From the NCBI GenBank assembly GCA_963662155.1, contig OY759263.1, forward strand, positions 25,406,548 to 25,470,547: a stretch of 64,000 bases of DNA, given 5' to 3'. Positions 22,597 through 44,082 of this stretch are shown here, piece after piece (position 1 is the stretch's first letter; each line of letters opens with the position of its first letter). The position numbers were made by a program, and so were the translations under genes. Origin of the DNA: Lamellibrachia columna (lineage: Eukaryota; Annelida; Polychaeta; Sabellida; Siboglinidae). The notes under the pieces were generated by a model. It made no database searches. It worked only from the letters and a program-made list of their open reading frames with translations, and was not told the origin of the DNA.

Positions 22597-22779
22597 GTAA
22601 GGTGGCCACATTTATAGTCTTGATACTATGGCGTCGTGGATGGTATCCGCTTATATACTATAAACAAACCTGGCTAAATTACATTTAGTATGGTGAATTT
22701 ATGTCGGTCAGATTAATTCAGACTCAGTTGGATTATAAGAAACAAACTACTTTCTTTCGTGTAGATAATTTTCTAACCA

Positions 22780-23130
22780 CAATAAATTAACCCCCTGTAT
22801 TCCTTAACAGTTTTCTAAGTAATATTTTACGGTCGATGGTGTCAAATGCTTTGGAGAGGTCAATGAATACCCCTATATTATAATTTGTTGATATTAATTT
22901 TATTGATTAGAACCTTGAATGTTGCATATTTTCCCCTAAATCCTTACTGGTTATCAATAAGAACATTATCAACCCGATTGTAGATTAGACGCTCAGTAGT
23001 TTCGAGAAACAAGGTAAACTGAGATAGGCATGTAACTACTAAAAAGTTTGACATTTTTCTTTTCGTGTATATGGATAACTTTTGTAGTTTTGAGTTGATC
23101 TGGCACTATTCCCGTTTCAAATGATTTATT
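22780..23130 (-). pseudogene. LINE reverse transcriptase fragment
   Basis: On the minus strand, GIVPDQLKT-like, a degraded YMPISV-like piece, a YGFRGKYATF-like piece and LTSPKHLTPSTVK-like pieces follow the order of RT fingers and the DLSKAFDT motif. Shifts are frequent. Confidence 0.55.
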
Positions 23131-25400
23131 TTGTATGTATTATTTGATTTGTTATGATTTGTTTGATTAAGTATACCTCTATGTTTTCAAAGCCACTTGA
23201 TGAATTTGATTTCGATACTTTAATCAATGCAATTATTTCATATGGGCTACAAAATTGTGTCGTTTTGTATAAGTTTAGTTGGGTTAAGTTTACACATAAC
23301 TATCTCTTTATAAATTATATATTGACTAATTTGTTTATAATTTTATTATAGTTTTGATATCCTGTCTCAGTCGTACTGATTAACCACAATTCCACAAGTT
23401 AGTAATCTATTTCACAGTTGTTGCAATGCGTTACAGGTTGCGCCCTCTGTGAAGTTGAGCACCACACTACCAACCTCCGAGCATTCGTGGAAATTGATCA
23501 TATCCCTGCCACAACTTAATGTGATGTACTAAGTGTTCGCTAGAGGGAGTCGCTTTCGAATTATTTCCTCAACGTTTTGACTATGCACGTGTAAACATTT
23601 AATATCACAATTATCGGCTAGGCGACAGAACAAGATGCCTTGTGCACAAACTAGGGTGTGAAGAAGATAAGCAAGTAGGCGGCATATAAAGAAGTATGCA
23701 TCATAACATATAGCATTATTGTTACCAGTTGTGTATGTGAATGGCCGTTTTCGTTGAACGCCAGGATCATTTCGCAGTGAACTAGTGGAACGACTCTAGG
23801 CATGGAACGTCATTCTTCCACCTGTTTTTGTAGACAACTTCCCATCTGTTTTCGGGAACAACCACCCTCCAATTATGAGAGTCCACCTCCCGCCAATGTC
23901 TAGGACTAACTTCCCACTTCTTGCCACAACCCCCATGCAGTTACAAGCAGGTGACTCAACCAGTGTTAATATATTGACTGGATGTGGAGAACAACCGGTA
24001 ACAAATGGCTTTACTTGCTTATGTCACAGTTGCATTGACTATTACTGCGATGTGATAGGCCTAAATATGAAAACATCGTAGTAATCGTGATTGTTTTGAC
24101 GACTATTTACAATTTTACCTTTATAATGGACTCCACTGATATTCTAATTACCTTTCGTCGCAATCTTGATTTTAACAAGTAACTACAATCGATTGCATTA
24201 ATAATTTATTCGTCCCATATATTGAATACGACATTTCTTCCCTCACCAATATTAAAACTGCATCCTCAACTGATTTGGCCTAATGCGGTTCGTTGATGTC
24301 CTAATATGTAGTTTGCGAATAGTTTAAGTAATACCCGTAGTCTGTTTAATAAAAAAAGTGCGTATTTTGTTCGAATCATCGAAATAATTGACATTTATCG
24401 TTAAATATGGTAAGGCTCAAAATAGTGGATACCCAAAACGGTAAACACTTCATGCGGTCAATGCTGATCATGGGCGCGACTTTCATCCTCTCGCCGATCA
24501 CATGACAAAGTTATAAGATTTCACCTAGGGCGAAATTCTTGAGTTTTCAGCGTTTCCATTTTCACTACAATAACTTCTGCATGCAGATTTAAATAATTTA
24601 ATAGTTTGTTTGACGATTTCACAAACATTACATACAAAAGTTGCACAAAAAAGCTAGCATGTCGTAGAGGATAATAGGTAGGTTTGAAATTTCGCAAAAT
24701 TCATTTGAAATGATAGGAGCAAAAATCAAATTGAGGAGGCACATTTAACTGACCTGTTTTGTATGACATTGTTTTATTCACAACAGTCAGCAACACATCA
24801 ACAAACAATCTTTCAGAGACAGTCGACATTCATTTAATGTACATTATATTAAATTATAATGCAACAATTTAATGCAATATATTTGAATACATATAATACA
24901 TTTTTATACGTTTTTTTAGCATTGTAAAAAAGAATACAATGACGTCTCGCGTATTAATTTTAGCAGGATACACCATGATACACGTGTTATAGACACCTGA
25001 GCTCTTAGTTTGGTCCGGTCGCCATTTCTTTTTGCGATGTTTTAATCTGTTGATATTAGTTCAAGTTTTCGCATCAATATTTCAGCGAACTGCCTGCCAT
25101 TAACATTGAATGAGGATATTCTACTAGTTCAGACAGCTAAGCTTATTTTGCAGGTTTTTATGTGAGATTTAGCCAGTTGCTGGCGCGATTTCGTGCTGTC
25201 ACCGCTGGCTCTGGCACGACAAACGGCGTGGTGCGAAGAACCTGCCCGGACCACCTTTGTCCGTTGAAAATCATAACAATTATTTTTTTCAACATATTTG
25301 AATAATTTTTTTTGCTAACACGTATGGCTACGTTTCCCTTATTGGATACAGGGACATGCAACGAGTCGGCTATCATCTGGTGGCATGATGTAATTTTGTT
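23131..25400. other. Intergenic, nothing recognised
   Basis: AT-rich with no repeat array. Short frames (for example 23875-24081) have no recognisable motif. Confidence 0.5.
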
Positions 25401-25415
25401 TATTTCGTTCTGACA

Positions 25416-25457
25416 ATGGCCGCCCGCGAACCGATTACTCAAGTTGTGCAGCAAAAG
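25416..25457 (+). CDS. Possible first exon of an unrecognised gene
   Basis: ACAATGGCCGCCCGCGAACC is a good start context. Fourteen codons (MAAREPITQVVQQK) run to AAG before GTAAGG, a near-ideal splice donor. The local DNA is richer in CG than the surroundings. A phase-0 continuation is possible at the acceptor TTTTTAG at 26344. No family recognised; purely a splice-pattern argument. Confidence 0.3.
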
Positions 25458-26344
25458 GTAAGGGAATGCTGTTACTTGGCAACATTTAAATAAATGTATG
25501 CAGTTTATCATACGTACTAGTAATACAATGATCATATCGCAATGCTCAAAAACTATGCTGGACATGAATTTGGCCAGCATTGATTCAACATGTCCTGCGT
25601 TGGCAGCCGAGTGGTTGCACAGAATGTCCGGCGGTATTACGGGGCTCAAACCGGTGAATTTATCAATATTTGGGAAGAGAAATCCCATAAACTGTTTTGA
25701 CGGCCGCCATGATAAATAATTATGATTGTTTTAATAGTCCTATGCTTTGCATGTACGACATTAAGCTTTAGTCAGCAGAGTCACGTTCACTAGCTACACA
25801 AAATGCTGCCTGGCTAAAGCTGCGTTACAGACTTTACTGGTAAGGCACATCGGTAACTTGATGTAAACATTCGACACACGCTTTGCATTGCACTACAGAA
25901 CATGATTAGCATGTTTATGTGGTGGCGTCTTTTTGGAACGTCTTTTCAATGGTTAATAATTGTAAGAATTTAACTAAAGCAAGTTTTCTAACAATGTATT
26001 TGCACTCGTCGATGAAACCATGGTTAGTGATTTAAATTATCGACCCCTTGTGTAAAGGTTTCTTCATATTTTTGTTTCAACATGGCATATAAGTATAGCA
26101 ACAAAAACCCCAACCAGAATAACTCACCTACATATCAAGTAGCCTGTTCGCCCGAAGTTGTAACGTCACCGAAATGCTTACATTCTTCACCTCTGTTGTT
26201 ATTTTGGCGTAGAGTCACTTGCTCATACCTATTTTATTTAGTATATATTCTGCTCTAAAAATATTTAAAAAAAACTGTTAATACAATAATGATCTGATTA
26301 TCATGAATATATACGTAGAATGCAGCATTGTGCGTTGTTTTTAG

Positions 26345-26407
26345 GTGAAAGGTGTCAGCAAGAGGGCTCAACGTGATCAGGGTAGATACAAGGATAATAA
26401 GAATGTA
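26345..26407 (+). CDS. Possible second exon of the same unrecognised gene
   Basis: After GTTTTTAG the phase-0 frame reads VKGVSKRAQRDQGRYKDNK, a basic stretch, then AAGAAT before GTAATG, a fair donor. Could be chance. Confidence 0.22.
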
Positions 26408-27176
26408 ATGTGTTGTATGCTGTTGACACTGCTGCTGAAGTTCAGATGGCTTCTCTGTCAGGCGTCGGTCATGTCGTAGTGCAGAATCATGTCGTAGTGC
26501 AGAATCTCAAATCCCAGAGCTAGTGATGTTTCGGCAAGTGGCATCTTACTACTTTGGAAAGTGGCATCTACCGGATAATTGGACGTCGATGACAAGACGC
26601 TGTAAAGACGTCGTGTTTATGCGTTCGACCTCGCAACGTATATACAACTAATAATCCACCTCGTGTCGACGTTGTGTGCGGACTGGAAATGGTGTCCCAC
26701 GGAAAGAAAGCCGAGTGAATATTATTAAAACAACAGTTAGCGGCTTTCATATTGCAAATAAATGTGTGTGCTTGTTACCAATTTTTTAGAAAACATGCAT
26801 AACATTGTTGAGATTCATGTAAGAACATAGCTTTTATTGGTGTTGTATTCATCTAAACCAGACATTAAAAAAATCGAAATAATAACAACCAATGATTTTT
26901 TAATAATTTTTTAAAATCAAGATTTAAATCAGACAACTCTGGTGAGATGTGCGTTGTATATTCAGATATAAAAGCAAAAGTTAATATCTACGCCAAAGTA
27001 CGTCTGTAGGGAACAGTCTAATGGGATGTTATTGTATATTTTTATTATATATAGTGAACAGTTTAGATTGCCCTTGAAGTGCCCGCATACATGGTAATAT
27101 TGTACGCAATAATAATAATAATATATTTATTCGTACTACATGTTGTACAATAAAATATATTGTGCTTCATTTGTAG

Positions 27177-27470
27177 AATGTTCCTGACTCGGAGGTGAAC
27201 GGCTTCTTAACCACAGATGCAGGATGTCCACTGCACCTGGAAACATTCACCCAGGATGACGGTCTCCGTGACATTTATCTTGTTGGGGACACAATGAGCA
27301 CAACATTGCACATGAACACCATTGAATGCTCAATCGGTCATGCTGGCTGCTTATTATGTCGCCAATGTGGACTACCCTCGCGTGTATGTCATATGAAAGG
27401 CAATGGTTTGGCTTCCGGCACTACCTTTCATGACCGGTGTTACAGTAAGCTGCACGGACAATCACAATGA
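27177..27470 (+). CDS. Possible exon, runs into a 109-bp tandem array
   Basis: After TTTGTAG the frame reads NVPDSEVNGFLTTDAGCPLH, continues with DGLRDIYLVGDTMST and a Cys-rich part (IGHAGCLLCRQCG), then enters the first 109-bp unit and stops at 27468. The Cys-rich composition looks like real protein, but no family was recognised. The array has probably replaced the original 3' part. Confidence 0.35.
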   Translation, partial: NVPDSEVNGFLTTDAGCPLHLETFTQDDGLRDIYLVGDTMSTTLHMNTIECSIGHAGCLLCRQCGLPSRVCHMKGNGLASGTTFHDRCYSKLHGQSQ

Positions 27471-27987
27471 ACATACACGGCAGGACAAATTATGGATGTG
27501 GTGGAACATTCATGGTTTGGCTTCCGGCACTACCTTTCATGACCGGTGTTACAGTAAGCTGCACGGACAATCACAATGAACATACACGGCAGGACAAATT
27601 ATGGATGTGGTGGAACATTCATGGTTTGGCTTCCGGCACTACCTTTCATGACCGGTGTTACAGTAAGCTGCACGGACAATCACAATGAACATACACGGCA
27701 GGACAAATTATGGATGTGGTGGAACATTCATGGTTTGGCTTCCGGCACTACCTTTCATGACCGGTGTTACAGTAAGCTGCACGGACAATCACAATGAACA
27801 TACACGGCAGGACAAATTATGGATGTGGTGGAACATTCATGGTTTGGCTTCCGGCACTACCTTTCATGACCGGTGTTACAGTAAGCTGCACGGACAATCA
27901 CAATGAACATACACGGCAGGACAAATTATGGATGTGGTGGAACATTCATGGTTTGGCTTCCGGCACTACCTTTCATGACCGGTGTTA
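27403..27987. repeat. 109-bp tandem array, 5 full identical copies plus 40 bases
   Basis: ATGGTTTGGCTTCCGGCACT starts units at 27403, 27512, 27621, 27730, 27839 and a partial at 27948. I see no differences between copies. The unit is 3n+1 long, so one 73-codon frame recurs in each copy. The array starts inside a coding-like stretch. Confidence 0.97.
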
Positions 27988-28045
27988 ATCTGATCGGGAG
28001 TGTCAGTGTCCGTGCAACAATGTTAAACGTTTTCTAAATGTTTGA

Positions 28046-28297
28046 GTGTCTGAAGGTGTTTTCCGTCTTGACCCCATAGGTTTACGTGGGTCTTTGTTTG
28101 ATAATATGGCATCACATTTTCACTATAGTTCCAAATGCGAACGGGTAGGGTATGATTTGAGAGGATTGACAATGCTAAATTGGTGGGAACATGATTTTTT
28201 TGGTAATGTGTCGCTAAGACACTTAAATGTTATTTTAACAGGACAATGTGCACTACTGTGCTTTGGTATAAAAAATATAACACGTTTAATTTATTAA
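28046..28297 (+). CDS. Unrecognised 83-codon open frame
   Basis: Follows the 109-bp array. It has a mixed, coding-like composition (FRLDPIGLRGSLFDNMASHF and more Trp/His residues later) but no known motif. It could be an exon of the possible gene at 25.4-28.9 kb. Confidence 0.22.
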   Translation: MSEGVFRLDPIGLRGSLFDNMASHFHYSSKCERVGYDLRGLTMLNWWEHDFFGNVSLRHLNVILTGQCALLCFGIKNITRLIY

Positions 28298-28605
28298 TGT
28301 TATTTGATTTTCTTCAGAAAATGAACATCAAACAGTGTTAGCAAGCTGCATTAATATATTAGCAGGATGTTGCAAGGAGGGAAATGACCAGAAGGGTAAA
28401 ACATAACCTTACTATTACAGTGAAGCTGAGGAAAACGTACCAGGTCCCCGGTGAAGTTGACGGGAGGGGAAGGAGGGGAAGTCTACTGAATGTCAGGACA
28501 GACTGTGCACATGGCCGACCCATCAACTTCACCTGTCAACTAATACTTTTTCCATAACCTCACTATTGTAGAAAGTTTACAGTTTACACATCCACACATT
28601 GTTAC

Positions 28606-28841
28606 AGCTTCCTAATGCTGTTTGGTGTTCATTCTTGGGCCGTTGTTTTCGAAGAAAAACAAATTATAACACTATTAAATTAGTATTTAATCCAGCTAGA
28701 AATTTAATACGCTTTTCCCACAATCCGGACTTTGAAAGATGGTTGTTGACACAACCAGGGTATGAATGGTGGCTGACAGAGCCACCTGCTTTACATCTGG
28801 ACTTTAAACATTGGGCGCCTCAGCGAGGAATAATGTTACCG
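28606..28841 (+). CDS. Unrecognised exon-like open frame rich in Trp, Pro and Arg
   Basis: After TTGTTACAG the frame reads LPNAVWCSFLGRCFRRK, then PARNLIRFSHNPDFERWLL, and ends with TQPGYEWWLTEPPALHLDF and HWAPQRGIMLP. TAA follows, or the bases GTAAGA could be a donor at 28842. Five Trp in 79 residues is unlikely for random AT-rich DNA. No family recognised. Confidence 0.35.
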
Positions 28842-28849
28842 TAAGAATG

Positions 28850-30587
28850 CAGTTTCTGCGGCAGACTAACAATGTCTGAGGCATAGTCATCAGTGTTATT
28901 ATCTCAGCAGGACTAATTGCTGAAAGAAATAGGTCGAACGTGCTGACTCGAGGTGACTGTTGTCAGATGTGTAACATCTAAACTACAGCATATCACACGA
29001 CCTAATACGATCTAGTGACGCAGCCCGCGCCGTCAGCGGGAGGGTGACATGCTGCTTCGCGACAGAACAGGAAGATGTTCGGATGGAATTCCTTAGTCGC
29101 TTAATTCCTTACTTGCAACAAATGCGCTAGATGACGCCTCGGTGAAGTGAGAACAGTAGTGTTTCATGTTTATTTCATATGTTTCAGTAGTGCATATGTT
29201 CTTGATAAAATGTAAGACCATCAACCCATATTATTACTTAAGACCCAGGTCGTCCATATATGCCCATTGACTGTGCGCAATGCCTGGAATGATGTTGGTT
29301 CTTGCACGTCGTGCAGCAACAGACGGGGATAGCGCCAGAGATTTGTTCAACTTACATCTGGCGAGCTTACAGTGTGTCAACTGAAAAGGACTCAGCGGTC
29401 TTGTTTTAGTAACAGATGTTCTATTTATGTCAAAAAACATCCTCGTCGCGCAGTCCCTTTGCAACAAAATGTTGTCACACATTTTTCTAATGTCACATCC
29501 ATCCACGAAATGGTCGTCCCTGGTACAAGCTTGTTAAAAGGAACCAGCACCGTCACAATTATCTGTTACCATAGGTGTGAAATGTAATGTTAATTATGTG
29601 GCCAAGTTGTTCGTTAAAGTCATAATCAAATATTCCGTGTGGCTAGAGAACAGTTTTGTCTTGTTGGTATGTCGTATTCTTTGCTGAAACTAATTGTTTT
29701 CGACTCTCTAATTTGAGGTACAAGTTATACTTCCGTCGGCAATCGATCCCACAATGCATTCCATTTATAGACGGACGCCGTCTAGCGTGCATTTATGCAA
29801 TGCTAGCCAATTGATTGTCTGTCCATGCCAATGCCTTGGTCGAGTCCAACAGGCGCCACGTCTGTTAGAAACCCGAACTTGTCATTCGTCTCCATCATGT
29901 GACTAGTTCTGTTTCTCATCTCCCGGTGGAGTTGATCGATCGATCGAACTGAAGCTGCTCTCGGCTCATTTGCGTTGACATTGACAGGACAGGCCGGTAT
30001 CCTCGGCGTCACTCGCCATTCATCTACGCCGCGGCATCCTCCTTTCGGCCGTCATCCACATTTCTTCGCACACCGCAGTGGCCTTCGATTTTAACGATTT
30101 TGGGACGTTCAGAGTTTGTATTTTGTATACGTGATAGGGGACGCTTTACCCGATGTTAGCCTACCCAGTTGTGGCAGGTGTAACAATAGTTATTCAACTT
30201 CTGGAAAACTTAAACTGGAACGACATTCAGGACAATGCAAGTATACAAATACTCAAATATACGATATGCAACCGACACAATAGCAACCGTGTGGATATTG
30301 TGTCAAAAAAACACCGTCCGTACATATTTATCTCATTTTGATGAAATACTACACCATCCGTAATGTCCTATTTTAAAGATAAACATTTTGTAACTACGAA
30401 TCATTGTTGTGAATAGAATAACGGCTTTGACAACAATTTGAAGTAGGGTGTAGCTGAGAACCCTGCAACAGGAAGTTTGCTGAGAACTATTCGATTAGAA
30501 ATGATGTTGTCACGATCCCGGACGCGCACATCAGCTTGACTGGCCGAGACGAAGTCCAGTTACTGCCCGAAACTGCGACAACTGAGT
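28850..30587. other. Intergenic, nothing recognised; last 270 bases are the 5' flank of unit C
   Basis: No motif-bearing frame found. From about 30320 it resembles 6360-6640 before unit A and is the putative promoter or 5' UTR of unit C. Confidence 0.5.
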
Positions 30588-30667
30588 GAACGTTTGCAGC
30601 AGTTTTAATAACTCGAGCCTTATGCCCGCCGTCATGTGTTCGCAAGCTCCTGGCAGTGTGGGTTATC

Positions 30668-39645
<8,978 letters not shown>

Positions 39646-39762
39646 CAGAAGTCAGTTCTGAATATCGAAATACCGCCGAGTGACGAATCATAACGTTATC
39701 GTATATATTGTTTTTACCTATTTCTTGCCGGATGGTGTAATATTTTAACTAAAAAGATCCAA

Positions 39763-39768
39763 AATAAA
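39763..39768 (+). promoter_or_regulatory. Polyadenylation signal AATAAA, unit C
   Basis: Same context and distance from the stop as in unit A. Confidence 0.6.
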
Positions 39769-40078
39769 ACATACCGTTAGTGACAATTAAATAAGTGTTT
39801 TGTGACAATTTGTTTCAAATATCTTCCTGTTAACAAAACTGTTGGTGTGTGACACCCTCGTTTTTTGTGTATTTCGAAGCCCTGCGTGTTATGCATTGTA
39901 CTGATATTTAGTCAAGTAAACAGCAGCCTGCTTTATGCCGCCTGAAGTTATTCATGTTACATAGATCAATCCATCAATGCGAAACATTTTAAACTACCGC
40001 ACTGTAACAAAAATGTATGATCATTGCACCTTTGATGGTACATGTTTGCATGACCTGTGTGCTTACTGTGTGAATGTT

Positions 40079-41473
40079 CTTCACTTCACTTCACTTTCCC
40101 ATAACCCGTAAGGATCGTTGGGGCACCATTGATGACTTTCTAACCAGCTCTCTCCACGTTTCCCTGTTCTCTACAGCCCTCTGGGAGTCAGCGAACTCCA
40201 TTCCTGTCCACTCTTTGATGTTGTCTTCCCACCTCTTCTTCTGTCTACCTCTTCGTCTCCCCCCTCTAACGGTACCTTGCAAGATAGTCTTTGCAAGGCC
40301 AGATGATCGTGATACATGACCGTACCACTTCAGTTTACGCTTCTTAACTGTTGTAAGAAGGTCGTCATATGGTCCGATGGCTTGTTTGATCTTGCTACGG
40401 ACAGCATCGTTAGTAACATGGTCTTTGTATGATATGTGCAAGATCTTCCGGAAGCATCTCATTTCCATGGCTTGTATCCTCTTCTGTAGATCTGCTGAAA
40501 GGGTCCATGTCTCACAAGCATACAGAAAGATGGACATGACAAGGGAGCGCATCAGCCTTATTTTCGAACTGACCGTGATGTTTCTGTCGTTCCATAAGGG
40601 TTTCAACCTTGTTAGTGCTGCTGTTGTCTGTGCAATCCTGGCAAGTATCTCCGGTTTGGAACCCTCATCTGTGATAATTGATCCCAAGTACCTGAAGCTT
40701 GTTACTGCCTCAAGTCTCTGTCCATTAACTTTGACCTCTGTGCTGATGCCTTGTGTGCTGTTTGTCATCAGTTTGGTCTTTTCGGCACTGATCTCCATGC
40801 CGTATGATGAAGATGTTTTCTCAAGGCGCTCCACTAAATTGACTAGTTCTTGTTCATCTCCTGCTAGGCCGTCGATGTCGTCAGCAAAACGAAGGTTGGT
40901 GATTGTCCTTCCTCCAATGCTGACAGTGCCTTGATGGTTTTCTAAAGCATCAGTCATTATCCTTTCCAGAAAAATGTTGAAGAGCGTTGGTGATAGTAGG
41001 CATCCTTGTCGAACTCCAACAGTTGTTCGAAACCAGTCTCCTATGCTGCTGTTGAAGGTTACTTCACTGGTGGCATTGTCATATAGGTGTTCAATGGTTC
41101 GGACAAGCTTGGAGCCAATGTTGTACTTCCTCATGGTTGCCCATAGGGCCGCATGCCATACCTTATCAAAGGCCTTCTTGAAATCTATAAAGACATGATA
41201 CAGGCTTTGCTGATGTTGAAGGTGTTTCTCGCAAAGGATTCTAAGGTTGAAGATCTGTTCAATGGTGCTCCGTCCTGCTCGAAAACCCGCTTGTTCTTCA
41301 GCGATAATCTCTTCTGCCTGGGGTTTGAGTCTGTTGAGTAGTATCTTCAACATGAATTTGCTCGGGTGGCTGATGAGGCTGATTGTTCTGTAGTTTTGGC
41401 ACATATGTAGGTTGCCTTTCTTGGGAAGTGTGATGATCAGTGACTGAGTCCATGGGGTGGGCCATTCTCCTTG
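40079..41473 (-). mobile_element. LINE reverse transcriptase copy inserted in the unit C 3' flank
   Basis: One open minus-strand frame runs from about 41470 to the stop at 40091. It reads LPKKGNLHMCQNYRTISL, EEQAGFRAGRSTIEQIFN, FIDFKKAFDKVWHAALW, VGVRQGCLLSPTLFNIFLE, catalytic FADDIDGL, AEKTKLM, FRYLGSIITDEG, SIFLYACETWTL, and a C-terminal domain with LKWYGHVSRSSG and GRRRGRQKKRW. RT-palm catalytic residues look intact. The upstream endonuclease is missing. The 3' tail has GTGAA repeats (AAAGTGAAGTGAAG). Homologous DNA in unit A (17.68 kb) and at 43.74 kb reads straight from GAATGTT or AGTGTT to GGTCAGG, giving the empty site. Confidence 0.93.
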
Positions 41474-42144
41474 GTCAGGATAAATTATTCATGTAGAAAA
41501 AACTGCGGACGTTTTTGTAAGCAACCATGACCAGTGCAGGATTAACCATTGTACAAGTGGTGCACTCTTGCCTGGCCCTGCATAAAGAAGGGCACACAAA
41601 AATCATCACAATAATCCATCAGATTAACCGCTTTGAGAATTTTGTTCGATTACCTTCAATCGGGCTCGGACCACTTAATTTTACGCAGTTTTTCTCTGAT
41701 ATTATTTTCTGGTGTGTTATTGTAATTGTTGTTATTCGTGCTTGTCATTGTATGCGTATTTTTTATTTTCCTCAAACATAGTTGAATAAACGTTAACGTA
41801 TTTGGCTACCTCCATTGTCAATACCACGCGTCTTGATCTTCGTCTTTGACGAAATCGGGGAGGAACCCCACAAAAAGTGTTTACCAGACCTTTACGTTGC
41901 TAATCCGGCACTGCTCATGACGTGAATTTGTCCATGCTGTTATGGACCTGTAATGGTTAGTATGTAGCCTATCAAAATGTATACTATGTCAGAGTGTGTT
42001 CTGTTGTAAAGAGGAGATTTCTTAATCATACAGTTTACCCATTTAGTTGTTAGTATTACGTGTTTTTAGATAATAGGTAATTGTATTCCCGTGATCAGTA
42101 CAAAATAGGTAAACTATACTATACTACATGCGACTACGTTTAAT

Positions 42145-42362
<218 letters not shown>

Positions 42363-42941
42363 ACTTATATATTCCACTTAATATGGTGACATGATGGTTT
42401 CCTTCCAGTTGTTTCGGTTCTTCATTGCCGGTAGTAGATTTGTCCCGCTGATATTCGTGTCTTTCTCTCGGATGTTTTGTAGAGTAGTTGTTGGTCAACC
42501 TCTCCTCCGACGGCTCCACACCTTCACAAATAGCCCATCAAAGTACATACACCATAGTAATAAACAGAAAAAAACGTATATAATTAGAGAAACGAAAAAC
42601 ACGATTCATTACGTTGTATGCAAGTGCTTAAGGTTTCAGCCGATGGTGACAGTCTTTGTTTTTGTAAGAAATCGGTCAAAACGCCAGGTATAGCGGTACT
42701 TGATTTGTTGTGTATTTAGAGTGTAATATCTAGTGCGGCAGATTAATCATAGAAAGGACGAACACATATAAATTTCTATGTGAATTGCATTCACTATCGG
42801 ATAACATAACAAATAAAACGAGTCTACAACAAGGGCTACTTCAAACCATGGACGTGTTTGATCTATCAAAATAAATCTACACTATAGTAGCCACTGAATA
42901 ACCCAGTTCCCATGCTCAGGACAATCGGTAGCTAACAATCA

Positions 42942-43169
42942 CTATCTAAACAGTACATCAACGGCGGACACCACAATGTTCTCCATCGAGTTCTCTATGT
43001 ATATGCAGTACGACACTCTCGGGCAGCGACGTCCATGCAGCGGTCCCGCCGGACGACGGGCGGTGTATCTCTGCACGGTGTCACTTGGCTTTCCTTTTCT
43101 TATGTCACGAAGATCGTTAGCTCTCGGTTGACATGAAACGCCATTTCCCGATTCAGCTATGCGGCTCAA
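42942..43169 (-). CDS. Unknown ~75-aa minus-strand ORF (unit C copy)
   Basis: Begins MSRIAESGNGVSCQPRA and ends with the same ENSMENIVVSAVDVLF as the 19.05-19.28 kb copy. Function unknown. Confidence 0.2.
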   Translation of the reverse strand: MSRIAESGNGVSCQPRANDLRDIRKGKPSDTVQRYTARRPAGPLHGRRCPRVSYCIYIENSMENIVVSAVDVLFR

Positions 43170-43397
43170 TTCCGCCCAATAGCCCGATACTCCGGGGACA
43201 ACTGCGTTGCTTTGCCAAATAATTGTCTAGGTCTAGCTCACTTCGGCCCGTCGCACTGTAAATACGCACATCCGTGCACATCCAAATCAGTCTGGTTTCC
43301 TTCCCCTTCTCCGCTTAAGTAAAAGCCAATATCACCTAACTCCATCACATGACATCACAACTTCACTAGTTTTATCCCGACCATTCAACTGGCCGTC

Positions 43398-43631
43398 TCA
43401 ATTGGGTCTCAGCATCCTTCTCATATACTTCTCCTGCCACCATTTGCTTATCCTGCCATCTCCTGCCACCTCCTGTGACGGTTCGTCCCTATGAACCCAA
43501 ATATTCGTTTTTGCTGAGAGAAAGGAAGCAATGGTCTTCTTGGCCAACTCGTTTGACAACATATAGGGCATGTTTGCTAGCAGGCAAAGTCCGCTTTGCC
43601 GTGAGACAGTCTTTTGCAACCCAGAAAGCAC
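43398..43631 (-). CDS. Unknown minus-strand ORF (unit C copy)
   Basis: Has CLLANMPYMLSNELAKKTIA like the copy at 19.7-19.9 kb, then changes reading (CTCCTGCCA repeats near 43.43-43.48 kb). Confidence 0.2.
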   Translation of the reverse strand: MLSGLQKTVSRQSGLCLLANMPYMLSNELAKKTIASFLSAKTNIWVHRDEPSQEVAGDGRISKWWQEKYMRRMLRPN

Positions 43632-43639
43632 CGAGACCC

Positions 43640-43920
43640 TGCGTTTAAACTACTGCACTGTAACAAAAATGTCTGATCATTCTATCTTTGATGGTACATG
43701 TTTGCATGACCTTTGTGCTTACTGTGTGAATGTTGGTCAGGATAAATTTTTCTTATAGAAAAAACTGCGGACGTTTTTGTAATCACCCATGACAAGTGCA
43801 GGATTAACCATTGTACAAGTGGTGCACTCTTGCCTGGCCCTGCATAAAGAAAAGAAAAATCATCACAATAATCCATCAGCTTAACCGCTTTGAGGATTTT
43901 GTTCGATTACCTTCACTTCT
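43640..43920. repeat. Extra partial copy of the FReD 3' flank
   Basis: GTTTAAACTACTGCACTGTA through GAGGATTTTGTTCGATTACC repeats 39.99-40.08 plus 41.47-41.66 kb without the LINE. Confidence 0.75.
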
Positions 43921-44082
43921 CAGCTTCTCCTGCCATCTGTTGTTTCTCCTGCCACCTGTTGCGACGGTTCATCGATCTGAACCCAAATGCGCTTTCACTG
44001 AAAGAAAGGAAGCAAAGGTCTTCAATCCCTTGGACTGACACCTCTATATCGCTCAGATGAGACAGCAAGATATTTCGTTGGT

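Noticed and set aside
25158..25688. 176-codon minus-strand open frame
   Set aside because: No motif or family recognised, and it overlaps the more convincing start-plus-donor on the + strand at 25416.
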